Source of the DNA: an uncultured Clostridia bacterium | GTDB taxonomy: Bacteria > Bacillota > Clostridia > Christensenellales > Aristaeellaceae | NCBI GenBank assembly: GCA_934632155.1 | Contig: CAKTXZ010000002.1 | Coordinates: forward strand, 147,112-211,111 | Length of the DNA: 64,000 bases | Direction: 5' to 3' | In this document: piece after piece, positions 25,375 to 33,667 of the stretch | Layout of the letters: each line of letters opens with the position of its first letter | How positions within the stretch are numbered: position 1 is the stretch's first letter | Position numbers and translations under genes: made by a program | The notes under the pieces: generated by a model | What the model saw: the letters and a program-made list of their open reading frames with translations, nothing else | Databases searched by the model: none | Told to the model about the DNA's origin: nothing

Positions 25375-25582
25375 CGCGACGCCTCCTTATAAAAAACGCG
25401 CTTTGCCTGCCCCGAATTCATTCGTGCTCAAATCAAAATCCGCCGACAATCCGCTCCCGGCTCTGCAGACCGGCCCATAGGTAAATAACTTTTATCAAAG
25501 TATATCATGGAAAGGATCGATTGTAAAGAGTATTCCACACGAAAAACGCGCGGGATTCTGCGGATTTTTCCCGTTTTTCCCC

Positions 25583-25611
25583 TTGACAGACGGCGAGAAA
25601 GCGGCTATAAT
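25583..25611 (+). promoter_or_regulatory. Consensus promoter of infC-rpmI-rplT
   Basis: TTGACA (25583-25588), a 17-bp spacer and TATAAT (25606-25611), a perfect sigma-A match. Upstream, 25375-25582 shows nothing else. Confidence 0.9.
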
Positions 25612-25617
25612 TACTTT

Positions 25618-25748
25618 GTTTCAAGCAGAAGCCGCCCGCTTCTCTCCGATGTGAACATTGCTTTGCACGGGTATGGCAATTCATTTGCGCTGCAAATGGC
25701 GGGTGGTTTCCATCCGTCATTTTTTGTTGTCAACGAATTGGGAGGTGC
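25618..25748 (+). promoter_or_regulatory. infC leader with transcription attenuator (L20-leader type)
   Basis: The 5' leader ends in an intrinsic terminator well before the start codon: ATGGCGGGTGG (25696-25706) pairs with CCATCCGTCAT (25710-25720) with two G-U pairs, then TTTTT (25721-25725). Upstream ATTTGC/GCAAAT (25683-25688 with 25692-25697) overlaps the stem and could act in an alternative fold. In Bacillus this operon is controlled by L20 through premature termination in the leader, and the layout here fits. Confidence 0.65.
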
Positions 25749-25754
25749 ATCGAC

Positions 25755-26321
25755 ATAGCCGCCGAACTGCTCATCAATGAAGAAATCCGTGACCGCGAGG
25801 TTCGCGTTATCGGCGCGGACGGAGCGCAATTGGGCGTCATGCCCATTGGCCGGGCGCTGGAAATGGCCGAGGAGGCCGCGCTGGATCTGGTCAAGATCGT
25901 GCCCAACGCGCAGCCGCCTGTCTGCAAGCTGATGGATTATGACAAGCACCGCTTTGAGCAATCCAAGAAGGAGCGCGAAATGCGCAAAAACCAGAAGGTC
26001 ATTTCGCTCAAGGAGGTTCAGCTGTCCGCCACGATTGAGGAAAACGACGTGGCGATCAAGGCCAAGAACGCCATCCGCTTCCTGCAGGAGGGCAACAAGG
26101 TCAAGGTGTCCATCCGCTTCCGCGGCCGCCAGATTGCGCATTCGGACATCGGCATGAAGGTCATGCAGGATTTTGTTGAGCGCACCAAAGAGGTGTGTGT
26201 CGTCGAGCGCCGCCCCCTGATCGAGGGGCGCAACATGATTATGATTCTCGCGCCCAAGGCGGATAAAGCCGGCAAGGCCGACCGCGCTGTCAAAGCGCCC
26301 GAAAGGCCCGCGCAGGCATAA
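25755..26321 (+). CDS. infC: Translation initiation factor IF-3, ATA start codon
   Basis: A 188-residue factor that checks start codons on the 30S subunit. The protein begins AAELLINEEIRDREVRVIG, the expected N-terminus. No ATG, GTG or TTG fits. GGGAGG (25740-25745) lies 9 bases before an ATA at 25755, while an ATC at 25749 is only 3 bases away. A rare start codon is the usual autoregulatory device of infC (ATT in E. coli). The first ATG at 25830 would delete 25 conserved residues. The linker KKEREMRKNQKVISLKEV and the C-domain are complete. Confidence 0.9.
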   Translation: MAAELLINEEIRDREVRVIGADGAQLGVMPIGRALEMAEEAALDLVKIVPNAQPPVCKLMDYDKHRFEQSKKEREMRKNQKVISLKEVQLSATIEENDVAIKAKNAIRFLQEGNKVKVSIRFRGRQIAHSDIGMKVMQDFVERTKEVCVVERRPLIEGRNMIMILAPKADKAGKADRAVKAPERPAQA

Positions 26322-26353
26322 CCGATACATTTTCCGGAAGGAGGACTTACCCC

Positions 26354-26554
26354 ATGCCCAAGCAAAAGACTCATCGCGGCGCCGCGAAGCGCTTTTCCCT
26401 GACCAAGACGGGCAAGGTCAAGCACAAGAAGATGAATGTGAACCACATTCTTAACAAAAAGACCACCAAGCGCATCCGTCATCTCCGTGCGGGCGGCACC
26501 CTGCAGAACAACGCCGAAGCCGCCACCATCCGCACCCTGATTCCCTACAAATAA
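26354..26554 (+). CDS. rpmI: 50S ribosomal protein L35
   Basis: A 66-residue basic protein, MPKQKTHRGAAKRFSLTKTG to IRTLIPYK, complete. GGAAGGAGG precedes the ATG. Second gene of the infC operon. Confidence 0.95.
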   Translation: MPKQKTHRGAAKRFSLTKTGKVKHKKMNVNHILNKKTTKRIRHLRAGGTLQNNAEAATIRTLIPYK

Positions 26555-26585
26555 GCTATCGCCCGTCTGAAGGAGGACAAGAACA

Positions 26586-26936
26586 ATGGCACGCATTAAG
26601 AGGGCTGTCAACGCCCATAAGAAACGCCGCAAGGTGCTCAAGCTGGCGAAAGGCTATTGGGGCTCCAAATCCAAGCAGTACCGTACCGCCAGCGAACAGG
26701 TGCGCCGTTCCCTGCGCTATGCCTACGAAGGCCGCAAAATGCGCAAGCGTGATTTCCGCCGCCTGTGGATCGTTCGTATCAACGCTGCCGCGCGCATCAA
26801 CGGCATGAGCTATTCCGCGTTTATCAACGGCCTGAAGAAGAAGAATATCGAGGTCAACCGCAAGATGCTGGCCGATCTGGCTGTCAACGACGCCGCTGCT
26901 TTTGCACAGCTGGTTGAAATTGCCAAGGAAGCCTGA
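26586..26936 (+). CDS. rplT: 50S ribosomal protein L20
   Basis: A 116-residue assembly protein of the large subunit and the likely autoregulator of its operon. It begins MARIKRAVNAHKKRRKVLKL and keeps KGYWGSKSKQYRTA, RKRDFRRLWIVRINAAAR and the NRKMLADLAV C-domain. Last gene of the operon; GAAGGAGG is upstream and a strong terminator follows. Confidence 0.95.
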   Translation: MARIKRAVNAHKKRRKVLKLAKGYWGSKSKQYRTASEQVRRSLRYAYEGRKMRKRDFRRLWIVRINAAARINGMSYSAFINGLKKKNIEVNRKMLADLAVNDAAAFAQLVEIAKEA

Positions 26937-26976
26937 GCCGTTACTGAAATTGAACGCGTATTCGGCTTCATCATCC

Positions 26977-27009
26977 AACCGACGGGGTTATCGTCCCGCC
27001 GGTTTTTTT
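26977..27009 (+). terminator. Terminator of infC-rpmI-rplT
   Basis: AACCGACGGG (26977-26986) pairs with CCCGCCGGTT (26995-27004) with one mismatch, followed by a T-run to 27009. Confidence 0.85.
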
Positions 27010-27413
27010 ATGCCGTTTTCCGATGAACGGCGCAGGACGGGGGAAAGAAGCGGTTGGCTTCGACGCGCAGGCGCAAAACGCAGCGCATCGGAAGGAAGCG
27101 TCGGCAGAACGGAGGACGGGCGATGGCCGGGCGCGGCTGCACCACAGCCAGAATGCGATCAAACCAGCGGTTCGTTCAACGCGGCGGGCTCCGGCGTTAC
27201 CGTATTTTTTTATGGCTTCGTGTATAGAACGCCTGCGCTCGGCGCAAACTAGCCTCTGCCGCCGTCATGAAGCGCCGCTTTGCGAAGCGGATTTTCCTGA
27301 CAAATTGGCCGAAAGGCTTGCCGGCGCTTTGAAGACGCTTGGCTGCATAAAAAGCCGCTGAAAACGCCGCGCGATCAGGCAGGGGCGCGCATGAAATGAT
27401 GGGAGGGCTGCGT
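27010..27413. other. Gap without recognisable gene
   Basis: About 400 bases between the rplT terminator and the small gene at 27414. I see no complete frame with an RBS, no clear promoter and no repeat. Confidence 0.4.
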
Positions 27414-27590
27414 ATGCGTACAAGGCGCATTCCGGTTTATCTGGCGGGCGATTCCGCTCCGATTGCCGCCGCGCTGGACAATGCGCGGCTGCGCTGCGTG
27501 CAGGAGGCGCTTGGCCATTATTCCGCGCCCGATCAGGCGGCCATTCTGCACCGCCTGCAGCGTCGATACGGCGCGCCTGATCGCACCTAG
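27414..27590 (+). CDS. Small protein upstream of the serine recombinase
   Basis: A 58-residue basic frame (MRTRRIPVYLAGDSAP at the start, HRLQRRYGAPDRT at the end) preceded by GGGAGG (27401-27406) 7 bases before the ATG. It has no domain I recognise; the middle (AALDNARLRCVQEALGHY) could form a helix. It is 117 bases upstream of the recombinase on the same strand. It may be a small accessory factor of the recombinase or a chance frame. Confidence 0.4.
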   Translation: MRTRRIPVYLAGDSAPIAAALDNARLRCVQEALGHYSAPDQAAILHRLQRRYGAPDRT

Positions 27591-27707
27591 CGCGTGCTTT
27601 CGGGCCGCCTGCCGGCGGTAAACAGCGCTTTCGGGCACGCGGAGCGGGGCGATGACGCTGAAAATGCAGTCCGGCCAATTCAGAAACAGCGCGAAAGGAG
27701 GAAAACC

Positions 27708-29366
27708 ATGCGGCAGCAGGAAAAGCCCGTCCGTTTCTGCCTGTATTCCCGAAAATCCAAGGCTACGCTTAAGGGCGACAGCGTCGGCAACCAGATCGAA
27801 ATGGGCATGCGCTATATTCGCGACCGTTACCCCGACGCGACGCCGGAGGATATCGACATTTTCGAGGACGACGGCTTTTCCGGAAAAAACACAAAGCGCC
27901 CGGGCTTTACCCGCATGATGGCGGGCGTGACCCGGGGGGATTACGCCTATCTGATCGTCTACCGGCTGGATCGTATCTCCCGCAGCGTCGGCGATTTTGC
28001 GGATATTCTGAAGGTGCTGGAGCGCACGCACACGCAATTTATTTCCCTGAGCGAGAATTTCGATACCGCCAGCGTCATGGGACGCGCCATGATGTCTATC
28101 GCCTCCGTATTCGCGCAGATGGAGCGCGAAACGATTTCGGAACGCGTGACGGACAACATGCTTCTGCTTTCCCACACGGGGCGGTGGCTGGGCGGGCGCA
28201 CGCCGGCGGGCTTCAAGGCCGTTCGGGTGGACGCCGATCCCGCGCGCGGCATTGCCAAGGCCTATTCCATGCTGGCCGAGGACGCAGCCGAAATGAACGC
28301 CGTATGCCGCGCGATCACGCTCTATCGACGCCTTGGCGCCATTCGCGCCACGACGCAGGCGCTCTTTCAGGAAAACGTGCGCATCAACGGCCAGCGCCAG
28401 CTTTCCGATTTTGCGCTCAAGAGCCTGCTGACCAACCCTGTCTACTGCGTTGCCGATCAGGATGCATACGACTATTTTTATCAGCTGGGCTGCGCGATGC
28501 CGCGTGAACGCGCCGATTTCAACGGGACGTTCGGCTGCATGCCGTATAACCGCCATAACGTTAAGCCCGGAAGCCGTGCGCTTCGCGCGCCCGAGGAATG
28601 GGTTATCGCCGTGGGCAGCCACCGCGGCGTTATCAGCGGCCGGGATTTTGCCGCGCTTCAGCGCCGCCTTGCGCAAAACGCGCTGCTTCACCCGCGGGAG
28701 CAGGCCGCGCGCAACAGCTACGCCCTGCTGACCGGGCTTCTGGTATGCGGGCGCTGCGGCGCGAAAATGTACACGCAGCCGCAAAGCGACGGCCACGGCG
28801 GACGGCGCGCCTCGGGCGCGTTTCTTTATGTGTGCGAACGCCGGAAGCGCTTTGGAAAAGACGCGTGCGACTGCCCGTCCGTTTCCGGGCTTCAACTGGA
28901 TGGGGCGGTTCGCGAGGCGCTGGCGGCCTATCGGTCGGACGACACGGCCTTTGGCGCTCGTCTGGCCGGGCTGCGGGACGTACAGGGGCGGCGGCATACT
29001 GCCGACAGCGAGCTGGCCGCCGTGCAGGCCGCCGTTGCCGAGGCGGAAAAGAAGCTGCACACGTTGCTGAATCGCTTGGCAGACCCGGAGCTTCCCGAGG
29101 AGGCGCTGCGCTATATCCGTGCCCAGAGCCGCGAAATGGCCGAGCGCATCGCGACGGACAGGGAGCGGATTGAGCAACTCAAGGCGGCGGAAGCGCAAAG
29201 CGGCCGCGTAGAGCAGGGATACCGGCAAATTTGCGCTTTGCTGGATCGTTTCAGCGCTGATTACGGCAGCCTGAGCATCCCGGAGCAGCGCGACGTTCTC
29301 CGGGGCGTTATCGACCGCGTTGAATGGAATGGGGAAAGCGCGCAGATTTTCCCGATTCAGCCGTAA
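27708..29366 (+). CDS. Large serine recombinase
   Basis: A 552-residue site-specific recombinase. The resolvase domain (about 8-155) has the YSRKS motif with catalytic Ser17, then DGFSGKNTKRPGF and YRLDRISRSVGD. The recombinase domain (about 180-300) follows, then a zinc ribbon (LLVCGRCGAKM with a second Cys cluster near CDCPS) and a coiled coil (about 425-510). It is the type that excises phages, skin-like elements and conjugative elements. GGAGG precedes the ATG at 27708. No integrated element is visible around it; a chain of hairpins starts 95 bases downstream. Confidence 0.9.
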   Translation: MRQQEKPVRFCLYSRKSKATLKGDSVGNQIEMGMRYIRDRYPDATPEDIDIFEDDGFSGKNTKRPGFTRMMAGVTRGDYAYLIVYRLDRISRSVGDFADILKVLERTHTQFISLSENFDTASVMGRAMMSIASVFAQMERETISERVTDNMLLLSHTGRWLGGRTPAGFKAVRVDADPARGIAKAYSMLAEDAAEMNAVCRAITLYRRLGAIRATTQALFQENVRINGQRQLSDFALKSLLTNPVYCVADQDAYDYFYQLGCAMPRERADFNGTFGCMPYNRHNVKPGSRALRAPEEWVIAVGSHRGVISGRDFAALQRRLAQNALLHPREQAARNSYALLTGLLVCGRCGAKMYTQPQSDGHGGRRASGAFLYVCERRKRFGKDACDCPSVSGLQLDGAVREALAAYRSDDTAFGARLAGLRDVQGRRHTADSELAAVQAAVAEAEKKLHTLLNRLADPELPEEALRYIRAQSREMAERIATDRERIEQLKAAEAQSGRVEQGYRQICALLDRFSADYGSLSIPEQRDVLRGVIDRVEWNGESAQIFPIQP

Positions 29367-29458
29367 TCACGGCTCGATTCAGCTTTACACAGGGGCGATA
29401 AAAAGGGGAGCAAATGATGCGCCGCTGAGGGGCGGCGGGACATTCGGTTGTAAATCAA

Positions 29459-29744
29459 AGGGCGGCGGCAGCTTAAGCTGACGCCCCTGTCTGTCAAAAA
29501 AGTCTCGTTAAAGCTCCGGGGATGAATGAAGGGGTCGCAGCCCCTTCATTTTCATCCGCAGAACCGGCTTTGCCGGTTCGAGGAGCGGTCGGAATGACCG
29601 CTTCCGCTATCATTTTCCGACCGTAAGCCGCAGGCTTACAGGAAAATGATGTTTCAAATGCAAGTCCGCTTTAGCGGTCTTGCATTTGCAGACTGTCGAA
29701 AGATTTTTTCGACAGTCTGCGGCGGCAGCTTAAGCTGACGCCGC
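29459..29744. repeat. Chain of eight hairpins bounded by 24-bp direct repeats
   Basis: Two identical 24-mers (29462-29485 and 29719-29742), each itself a near-palindrome with core CAGCTTAAGCTG, flank six further stems with short linkers. AATGAAGGGG/CCCCTTCATT (29525-29534, 29541-29550). GAACCGGC/GCCGGTTC (29561-29568, 29572-29579). AGCGGTC/GACCGCT (29584-29590, 29596-29602). ATCATTTTCC/GGAAAATGAT (29609-29618, 29641-29650) enclosing GTAAGCC/GGCTTAC. CAAATGCAAG/CTTGCATTTG (29655-29664, 29679-29688) enclosing CCGC/GCGG. GCAGACTGTCGAA/TTCGACAGTCTGC (29688-29700, 29708-29720). It codes for nothing. It lies between a recombinase and a convergent lacI gene. Confidence 0.85.
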
Positions 29745-29770
29745 ATGGCCGCCGAGGCGTCTGGGGCGGC

Positions 29771-30802
29771 TTATTTTTTGCGCAGCTCCTGCACGCTGCC
29801 GCGGTCGATCAATTCTACATCGAGGGTCAGATGATTCAGCGGGATGCAGGGGTGATCGATCTGGTTGAGCAGAATTTCCGCAGAGCGGCGCGCCATGGAG
29901 ACCTTGGACGCGGATACCGAGGTCAGGCTGAAGGGCAGCGGCAGGAAGGAATGCAGGTTGTCAAAGGCGAGGATGGAAAGGGCGGCGCGCGGGATGCAGC
30001 CGTTGATGGGATACGAGGCGCGCGTCAGTACATCCCACGCAATCAGATCGTTATAGGCCACGACGGCGTCCGCGCGCCAGAGGCCGTTGGGGCGGATGAG
30101 CTGCGAATAATAGCCGCCCTCCGTATCAAAATACACGGTTTCTGTTTGATAGGGCTTTCCGTGCGCGCGATAAGCGTCGATGAAGCCGGCATAGCGATCC
30201 CGCGAGGAGGAGTTTTGCTGCTGCGTGTCGATATAGATGGTCTTAAAGTGCCCCTTCTGCATCAGATGCTCGGCGACAAGCCGCCCGGCCTTGTAATCGT
30301 CGCTGCTGACATAATTGGCGGAGTGCCCCTTGAAATAGCGCCCGATGATGACGAAGGGAATATGCGTGCTCTCCAGAAGGCGCAGGTTGTCCTCCGATTG
30401 CTGCACAGGGCACCAGATTACGCCGTCGACCCGCTGACTCGCGGCCAGCAGCAGGCATTGACGCTCGATGGGCTCCTCCTCGTTGGTGTTCATGAAAAAC
30501 AGGAAATAGCCGTGGGCGCGCAGCTCCTTTTCCAGAATCTTGGTCATAAAGGCGAAAAAGGGGTTGGACGTATCGCCCACAATCACGGCGATGGTTCGGG
30601 TTTTGCCGGACTGCAGGGACGCGGCGGTCTGGTTGCCGATATACCCAAGGCGCGCGGCGGCCTCGCCGATGACGGCCTTGGCCTGCGGGGAAATGTCGGA
30701 CCGGTCGTGCAGCGCATGCGAAACGGCGGTGATGGAATAGCCGGTTTCACGCGCGATATCCTTGAGCGTGACGGATTTTTTGGAATGGCCGGAAACGGGC
30801 AT
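29771..30802 (-). CDS. LacI-family transcriptional regulator
   Basis: A 343-residue repressor. The DNA-binding domain (about 8-60) reads VTLKDIARETGYSITAVSHA with the hinge LGYIGNQTAASLQSGKT. A periplasmic-binding-protein-like sugar domain follows (IAVIVGDTSNPFFAFMTKIL; SSDDYKAGRLVAEHLMQKGH). GAGGTG precedes the ATG at 30802. It is divergent from the SBP-permease operon at 31097 and is its likely regulator; an operator-like palindrome lies near 31007-31020. Confidence 0.88.
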   Translation of the reverse strand: MPVSGHSKKSVTLKDIARETGYSITAVSHALHDRSDISPQAKAVIGEAAARLGYIGNQTAASLQSGKTRTIAVIVGDTSNPFFAFMTKILEKELRAHGYFLFFMNTNEEEPIERQCLLLAASQRVDGVIWCPVQQSEDNLRLLESTHIPFVIIGRYFKGHSANYVSSDDYKAGRLVAEHLMQKGHFKTIYIDTQQQNSSSRDRYAGFIDAYRAHGKPYQTETVYFDTEGGYYSQLIRPNGLWRADAVVAYNDLIAWDVLTRASYPINGCIPRAALSILAFDNLHSFLPLPFSLTSVSASKVSMARRSAEILLNQIDHPCIPLNHLTLDVELIDRGSVQELRKK

Positions 30803-30970
30803 ACGGGCACCTCGCAGTCCATGGTTTGATACCAGCAGTATAGCACGGCTTGAATAGAAAATCAAGGAAAATAAAGCGAAGAATTATGAAGTAATTAAGT
30901 AAAAATAGATAGAATTAGTGTAATTAATCTGTAAAAAGCAAACTTTAATTCCTGAATATTTGGCGAGTGC

Positions 30971-31020
30971 TTGCAAATATGCTCTTGCTTTGTTATACTC
31001 AGTCTGCTTAAACGTTACAG
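30971..31020 (+). promoter_or_regulatory. Promoter and candidate LacI operator of the first transporter operon
   Basis: TTGCAA (30971-30976), 17 bp, TATACT (30994-30999). Shortly after the expected start point, CTTAAACGTTACAG (31007-31020) has the central AACGTT palindrome common in LacI operators. The surrounding 30.84-30.96 kb is very AT-rich. Confidence 0.6.
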
Positions 31021-31096
31021 TACGCGCGGAAGAGAATGCAAACGATGCGTCGCCCCTATAGGAGGCCGCAAACGAAACCCAAAAGGAGTGTTGAAG

Positions 31097-32707
31097 ATGA
31101 AGCTTTCCAACGCCGGAAATCGATCTTGGCGCGGCGTGCTTGCGCTGCTGCTGACACTTTCGCTCACGCTGCCCACCGCCGCGCTCGGCGAGAATGAAAG
31201 GGCGCTGCAGCCCTATGACGAACGGGTTACGCTGAGCATGATCTACGAGGTGGACGTGGGCGTTACCTTCCCGCAGGGCGATTCAATCGGCGACAATGTG
31301 ATTACGCGCAAGTATACCGACGTGCTCAATATCGACTACGACCTTGACTGGCAGGTGGATTCCGGCTCCTACACCACGCAGCTGAACGCGGCCATCGGCG
31401 GCAACGCGGCGCTGCCGGATATGTTTATGGTCAACAAGCAGCAGATGTACCAGCTGGGCACGGCGGGGCAGCTGACGGATATGAAGCCCTACTTTGACGA
31501 ATACGCCTCCGACGGGCTCAAAGCGGTGCTGGGCTTTAACGACAACGAAGGAATCGAATCCGGCACGATCGACGGCGCGCTCTACGGCCTGCCGCTGACG
31601 AACGATGTGGGCGACGGCGCGTCGCTGGTTTTTATTCGGAAGGATTGGCTGGACAAGCTGAACCTTGAAACGCCTACCACGCTGAGCGAGCTGATCGCCG
31701 TGGCGGAGGCGTTTGTGGCCAACAACATGTCCGGTCGGTCGAGCACCATGGGCATTTCCATGGCGAACGATCTGGGCTTTTCGTGGGATGTGATCGCCAA
31801 CGCCTACGGCGCGTACCCCGACCTTTGGCTGGAGGACGATAACGGCCAACTGGTCTACGGCAGCGTGCAGCCGCAGATGCGCGACGCGCTGCTGGCCGCG
31901 CAGGAGCTCTACCGGCGCGGACTGATTCATAAGGAATTCGCCGCGCAGGATATCACGCGGCTGGGCGGCTATGTTGCGCAGGGACGGCTGGGCATCCTGA
32001 TCGGGCCGTTCTGGTACAACAATCTTTACATTTCATCGAATTTCAAGGCGGATCCCAACGCGGAATGGACGGTGATCAACAATCTGGCGCTCAACAAGGG
32101 GGACAAGGTAGCCTCCCGCGCGTGGAACACGACCTACCGCTGGCTGGCTGTCAACGCGGACTGCAAGCACCCCGAGGCCGTCGTCAAGACGATGAACCTG
32201 TGGTACGAGATGTGGCAGGGCAGCCTTTCGGATTGGTTCTGGGGGTTGGCGATGTCGGATACGTATTACAGCGTCGACCTGAAAAAGTATTCGCCCGTTT
32301 TCTTTGACCCGCCGCTGAAAAACTGCGCCGTGGGCGCGCACCTGCGCGAGGCGTTTGCGACGGGGGATACCAGCCGCCTGAATCCCGAGGAAAGGAACAA
32401 CTACGAGCGGATGGTCAACCCGCAGACGGCGGCAGGCTATAAATCCTCCTATCTTACCTGGTACGGCAGCTTCAAGCTGCTTGCCGAAACCTACGACACC
32501 TTTGTGTATACCAAGTTCCGCGGCCCGACGGACAGCATCTTTAGCGTGATGGAATCCACCGTGGATGAGCTGGAAATCAACACCTTTGTCCGCATCATCA
32601 TGGGCGAGGATATTTCCCTGTTCGACGAGTTTGTGCGGCAGTGGTACGACGAGGGCGGCGAATACCTGACCCAGATGGTCAACCTGTGGTATAGGCAGAA
32701 TCAATAA
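31097..32707 (+). CDS. Extracellular solute-binding protein, LplA/LipO type
   Basis: A 536-residue sugar-binding protein of an ABC importer. The signal peptide ends near LPTAALG without a lipobox Cys, so membrane attachment is not obvious. The family-typical IDGALYGLPLTND and FIRKDWLDKLNLETPTTLSE stretches are present, as is the C-terminal IIMGEDISLFDEFVRQWYD. AAAGGAG precedes the ATG at 31097. Two LplB/LplC-type permease genes follow. Such systems import complex oligosaccharides (rhamnogalacturonan, arabinan, mannan fragments) and borrow an MsmX-like ATPase; none is encoded here. Confidence 0.88.
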   Translation: MKLSNAGNRSWRGVLALLLTLSLTLPTAALGENERALQPYDERVTLSMIYEVDVGVTFPQGDSIGDNVITRKYTDVLNIDYDLDWQVDSGSYTTQLNAAIGGNAALPDMFMVNKQQMYQLGTAGQLTDMKPYFDEYASDGLKAVLGFNDNEGIESGTIDGALYGLPLTNDVGDGASLVFIRKDWLDKLNLETPTTLSELIAVAEAFVANNMSGRSSTMGISMANDLGFSWDVIANAYGAYPDLWLEDDNGQLVYGSVQPQMRDALLAAQELYRRGLIHKEFAAQDITRLGGYVAQGRLGILIGPFWYNNLYISSNFKADPNAEWTVINNLALNKGDKVASRAWNTTYRWLAVNADCKHPEAVVKTMNLWYEMWQGSLSDWFWGLAMSDTYYSVDLKKYSPVFFDPPLKNCAVGAHLREAFATGDTSRLNPEERNNYERMVNPQTAAGYKSSYLTWYGSFKLLAETYDTFVYTKFRGPTDSIFSVMESTVDELEINTFVRIIMGEDISLFDEFVRQWYDEGGEYLTQMVNLWYRQNQ

Positions 32708-32731
32708 GACGGGAGCGCGGCGATTATCAGC

Positions 32732-33652
32732 ATGGAGATTACAAAAAAGCGGGGCGTGCTCGCAGCCCATTTCAGGCGGCACTGGCAAAAGCATTTGATG
32801 ATGGCGCCCGTTCTGGTGATTCTTACGGTTTTTAATTATGTACCGATGGCGGGCATCCTCATGGCGTTTCAGAATTATTCGCCCAAGCAGGGGCTGCTGG
32901 GCTCGCCGTGGGTGGGGTGGACATGGTTCAAATTCATGTTCAGCATGAGCAACTTTTCCACGGTCATTTGGAACACGCTGTTTATTTCGCTGCTGAAGAT
33001 TGCGACGCTGCAGCTGGCGTCGGTGCTCTTTGCGCTGATGCTCAACGAGCTTCGCCTGCGCCGGACGCGAAGCCTGATTCAGAGCGCGGCCATCTTTCCC
33101 AATTTTCTCTCATGGGTGATTTGCGCCGGAATTATGAAGGATATCGTGGCGCAGGAGGGCATGCTCAACCGCCTTATTTTTGCCCTGACGGGAAGCGGCG
33201 TTTCGTTCCTGACCGACCCTGCGTGGTTTATGGTGCTGCTTGTTGTGTCCAACATCTGGAAGGATGCGGGCTACAATGCCGTCATCATCATGGCGGCGCT
33301 GGCGGGCATTGACCCGAGCCTCTATGAGGCGGCTGATATCGACGGGGCGGGGCGGCTTGCGAAGATGCGCTATGTTACGCTGCCAGGCGTCAGCCAGATT
33401 GTGGTGCTGCTGACGATTCTGGCGCTGGGCGGCGTGATGAACGGCGGCTTTGACCAGATCTGGAACCTGTACAACGCGACGGTGCGCTCCTCATCGGAAA
33501 TCATCGACACCTACGTCTACCGCAAGGGCATTGCCAGCGGCATGTATTCCCTTGGCACGGCGGTCGGGCTGTTCAAGTCGGCCGTGGGCGCCGCGCTGCT
33601 GGTCGCGTCGCATGGGGCGGCGAAGAAATTTGCCGGGTATCAGGTATTTTGA
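32732..33652 (+). CDS. ABC sugar permease, LplB type
   Basis: A 306-residue inner-membrane subunit with six helices. The N-terminal MMAPVLVILTVFNYVPMAGILMA and the EAA loop EAADIDGAGRLAKMRYVTLP, which docks the ATPase, are typical. Second gene of the operon, 24 bases after the binding protein. Confidence 0.9.
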   Translation: MEITKKRGVLAAHFRRHWQKHLMMAPVLVILTVFNYVPMAGILMAFQNYSPKQGLLGSPWVGWTWFKFMFSMSNFSTVIWNTLFISLLKIATLQLASVLFALMLNELRLRRTRSLIQSAAIFPNFLSWVICAGIMKDIVAQEGMLNRLIFALTGSGVSFLTDPAWFMVLLVVSNIWKDAGYNAVIIMAALAGIDPSLYEAADIDGAGRLAKMRYVTLPGVSQIVVLLTILALGGVMNGGFDQIWNLYNATVRSSSEIIDTYVYRKGIASGMYSLGTAVGLFKSAVGAALLVASHGAAKKFAGYQVF

Positions 33653-33667
33653 GGCGGGTGAGCGAGC

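Noticed and set aside
15196..29366. Serine recombinase as a skin-type element of sigK
   Set aside because: sigK is uninterrupted and the recombinase is 12 kb away behind ribosomal operons, so no link can be supported.
29459..29744. CRISPR array
   Set aside because: The 24-mer occurs only twice, 257 bases apart, and the region between consists of unrelated palindromes rather than repeat-spacer units; no cas gene nearby.
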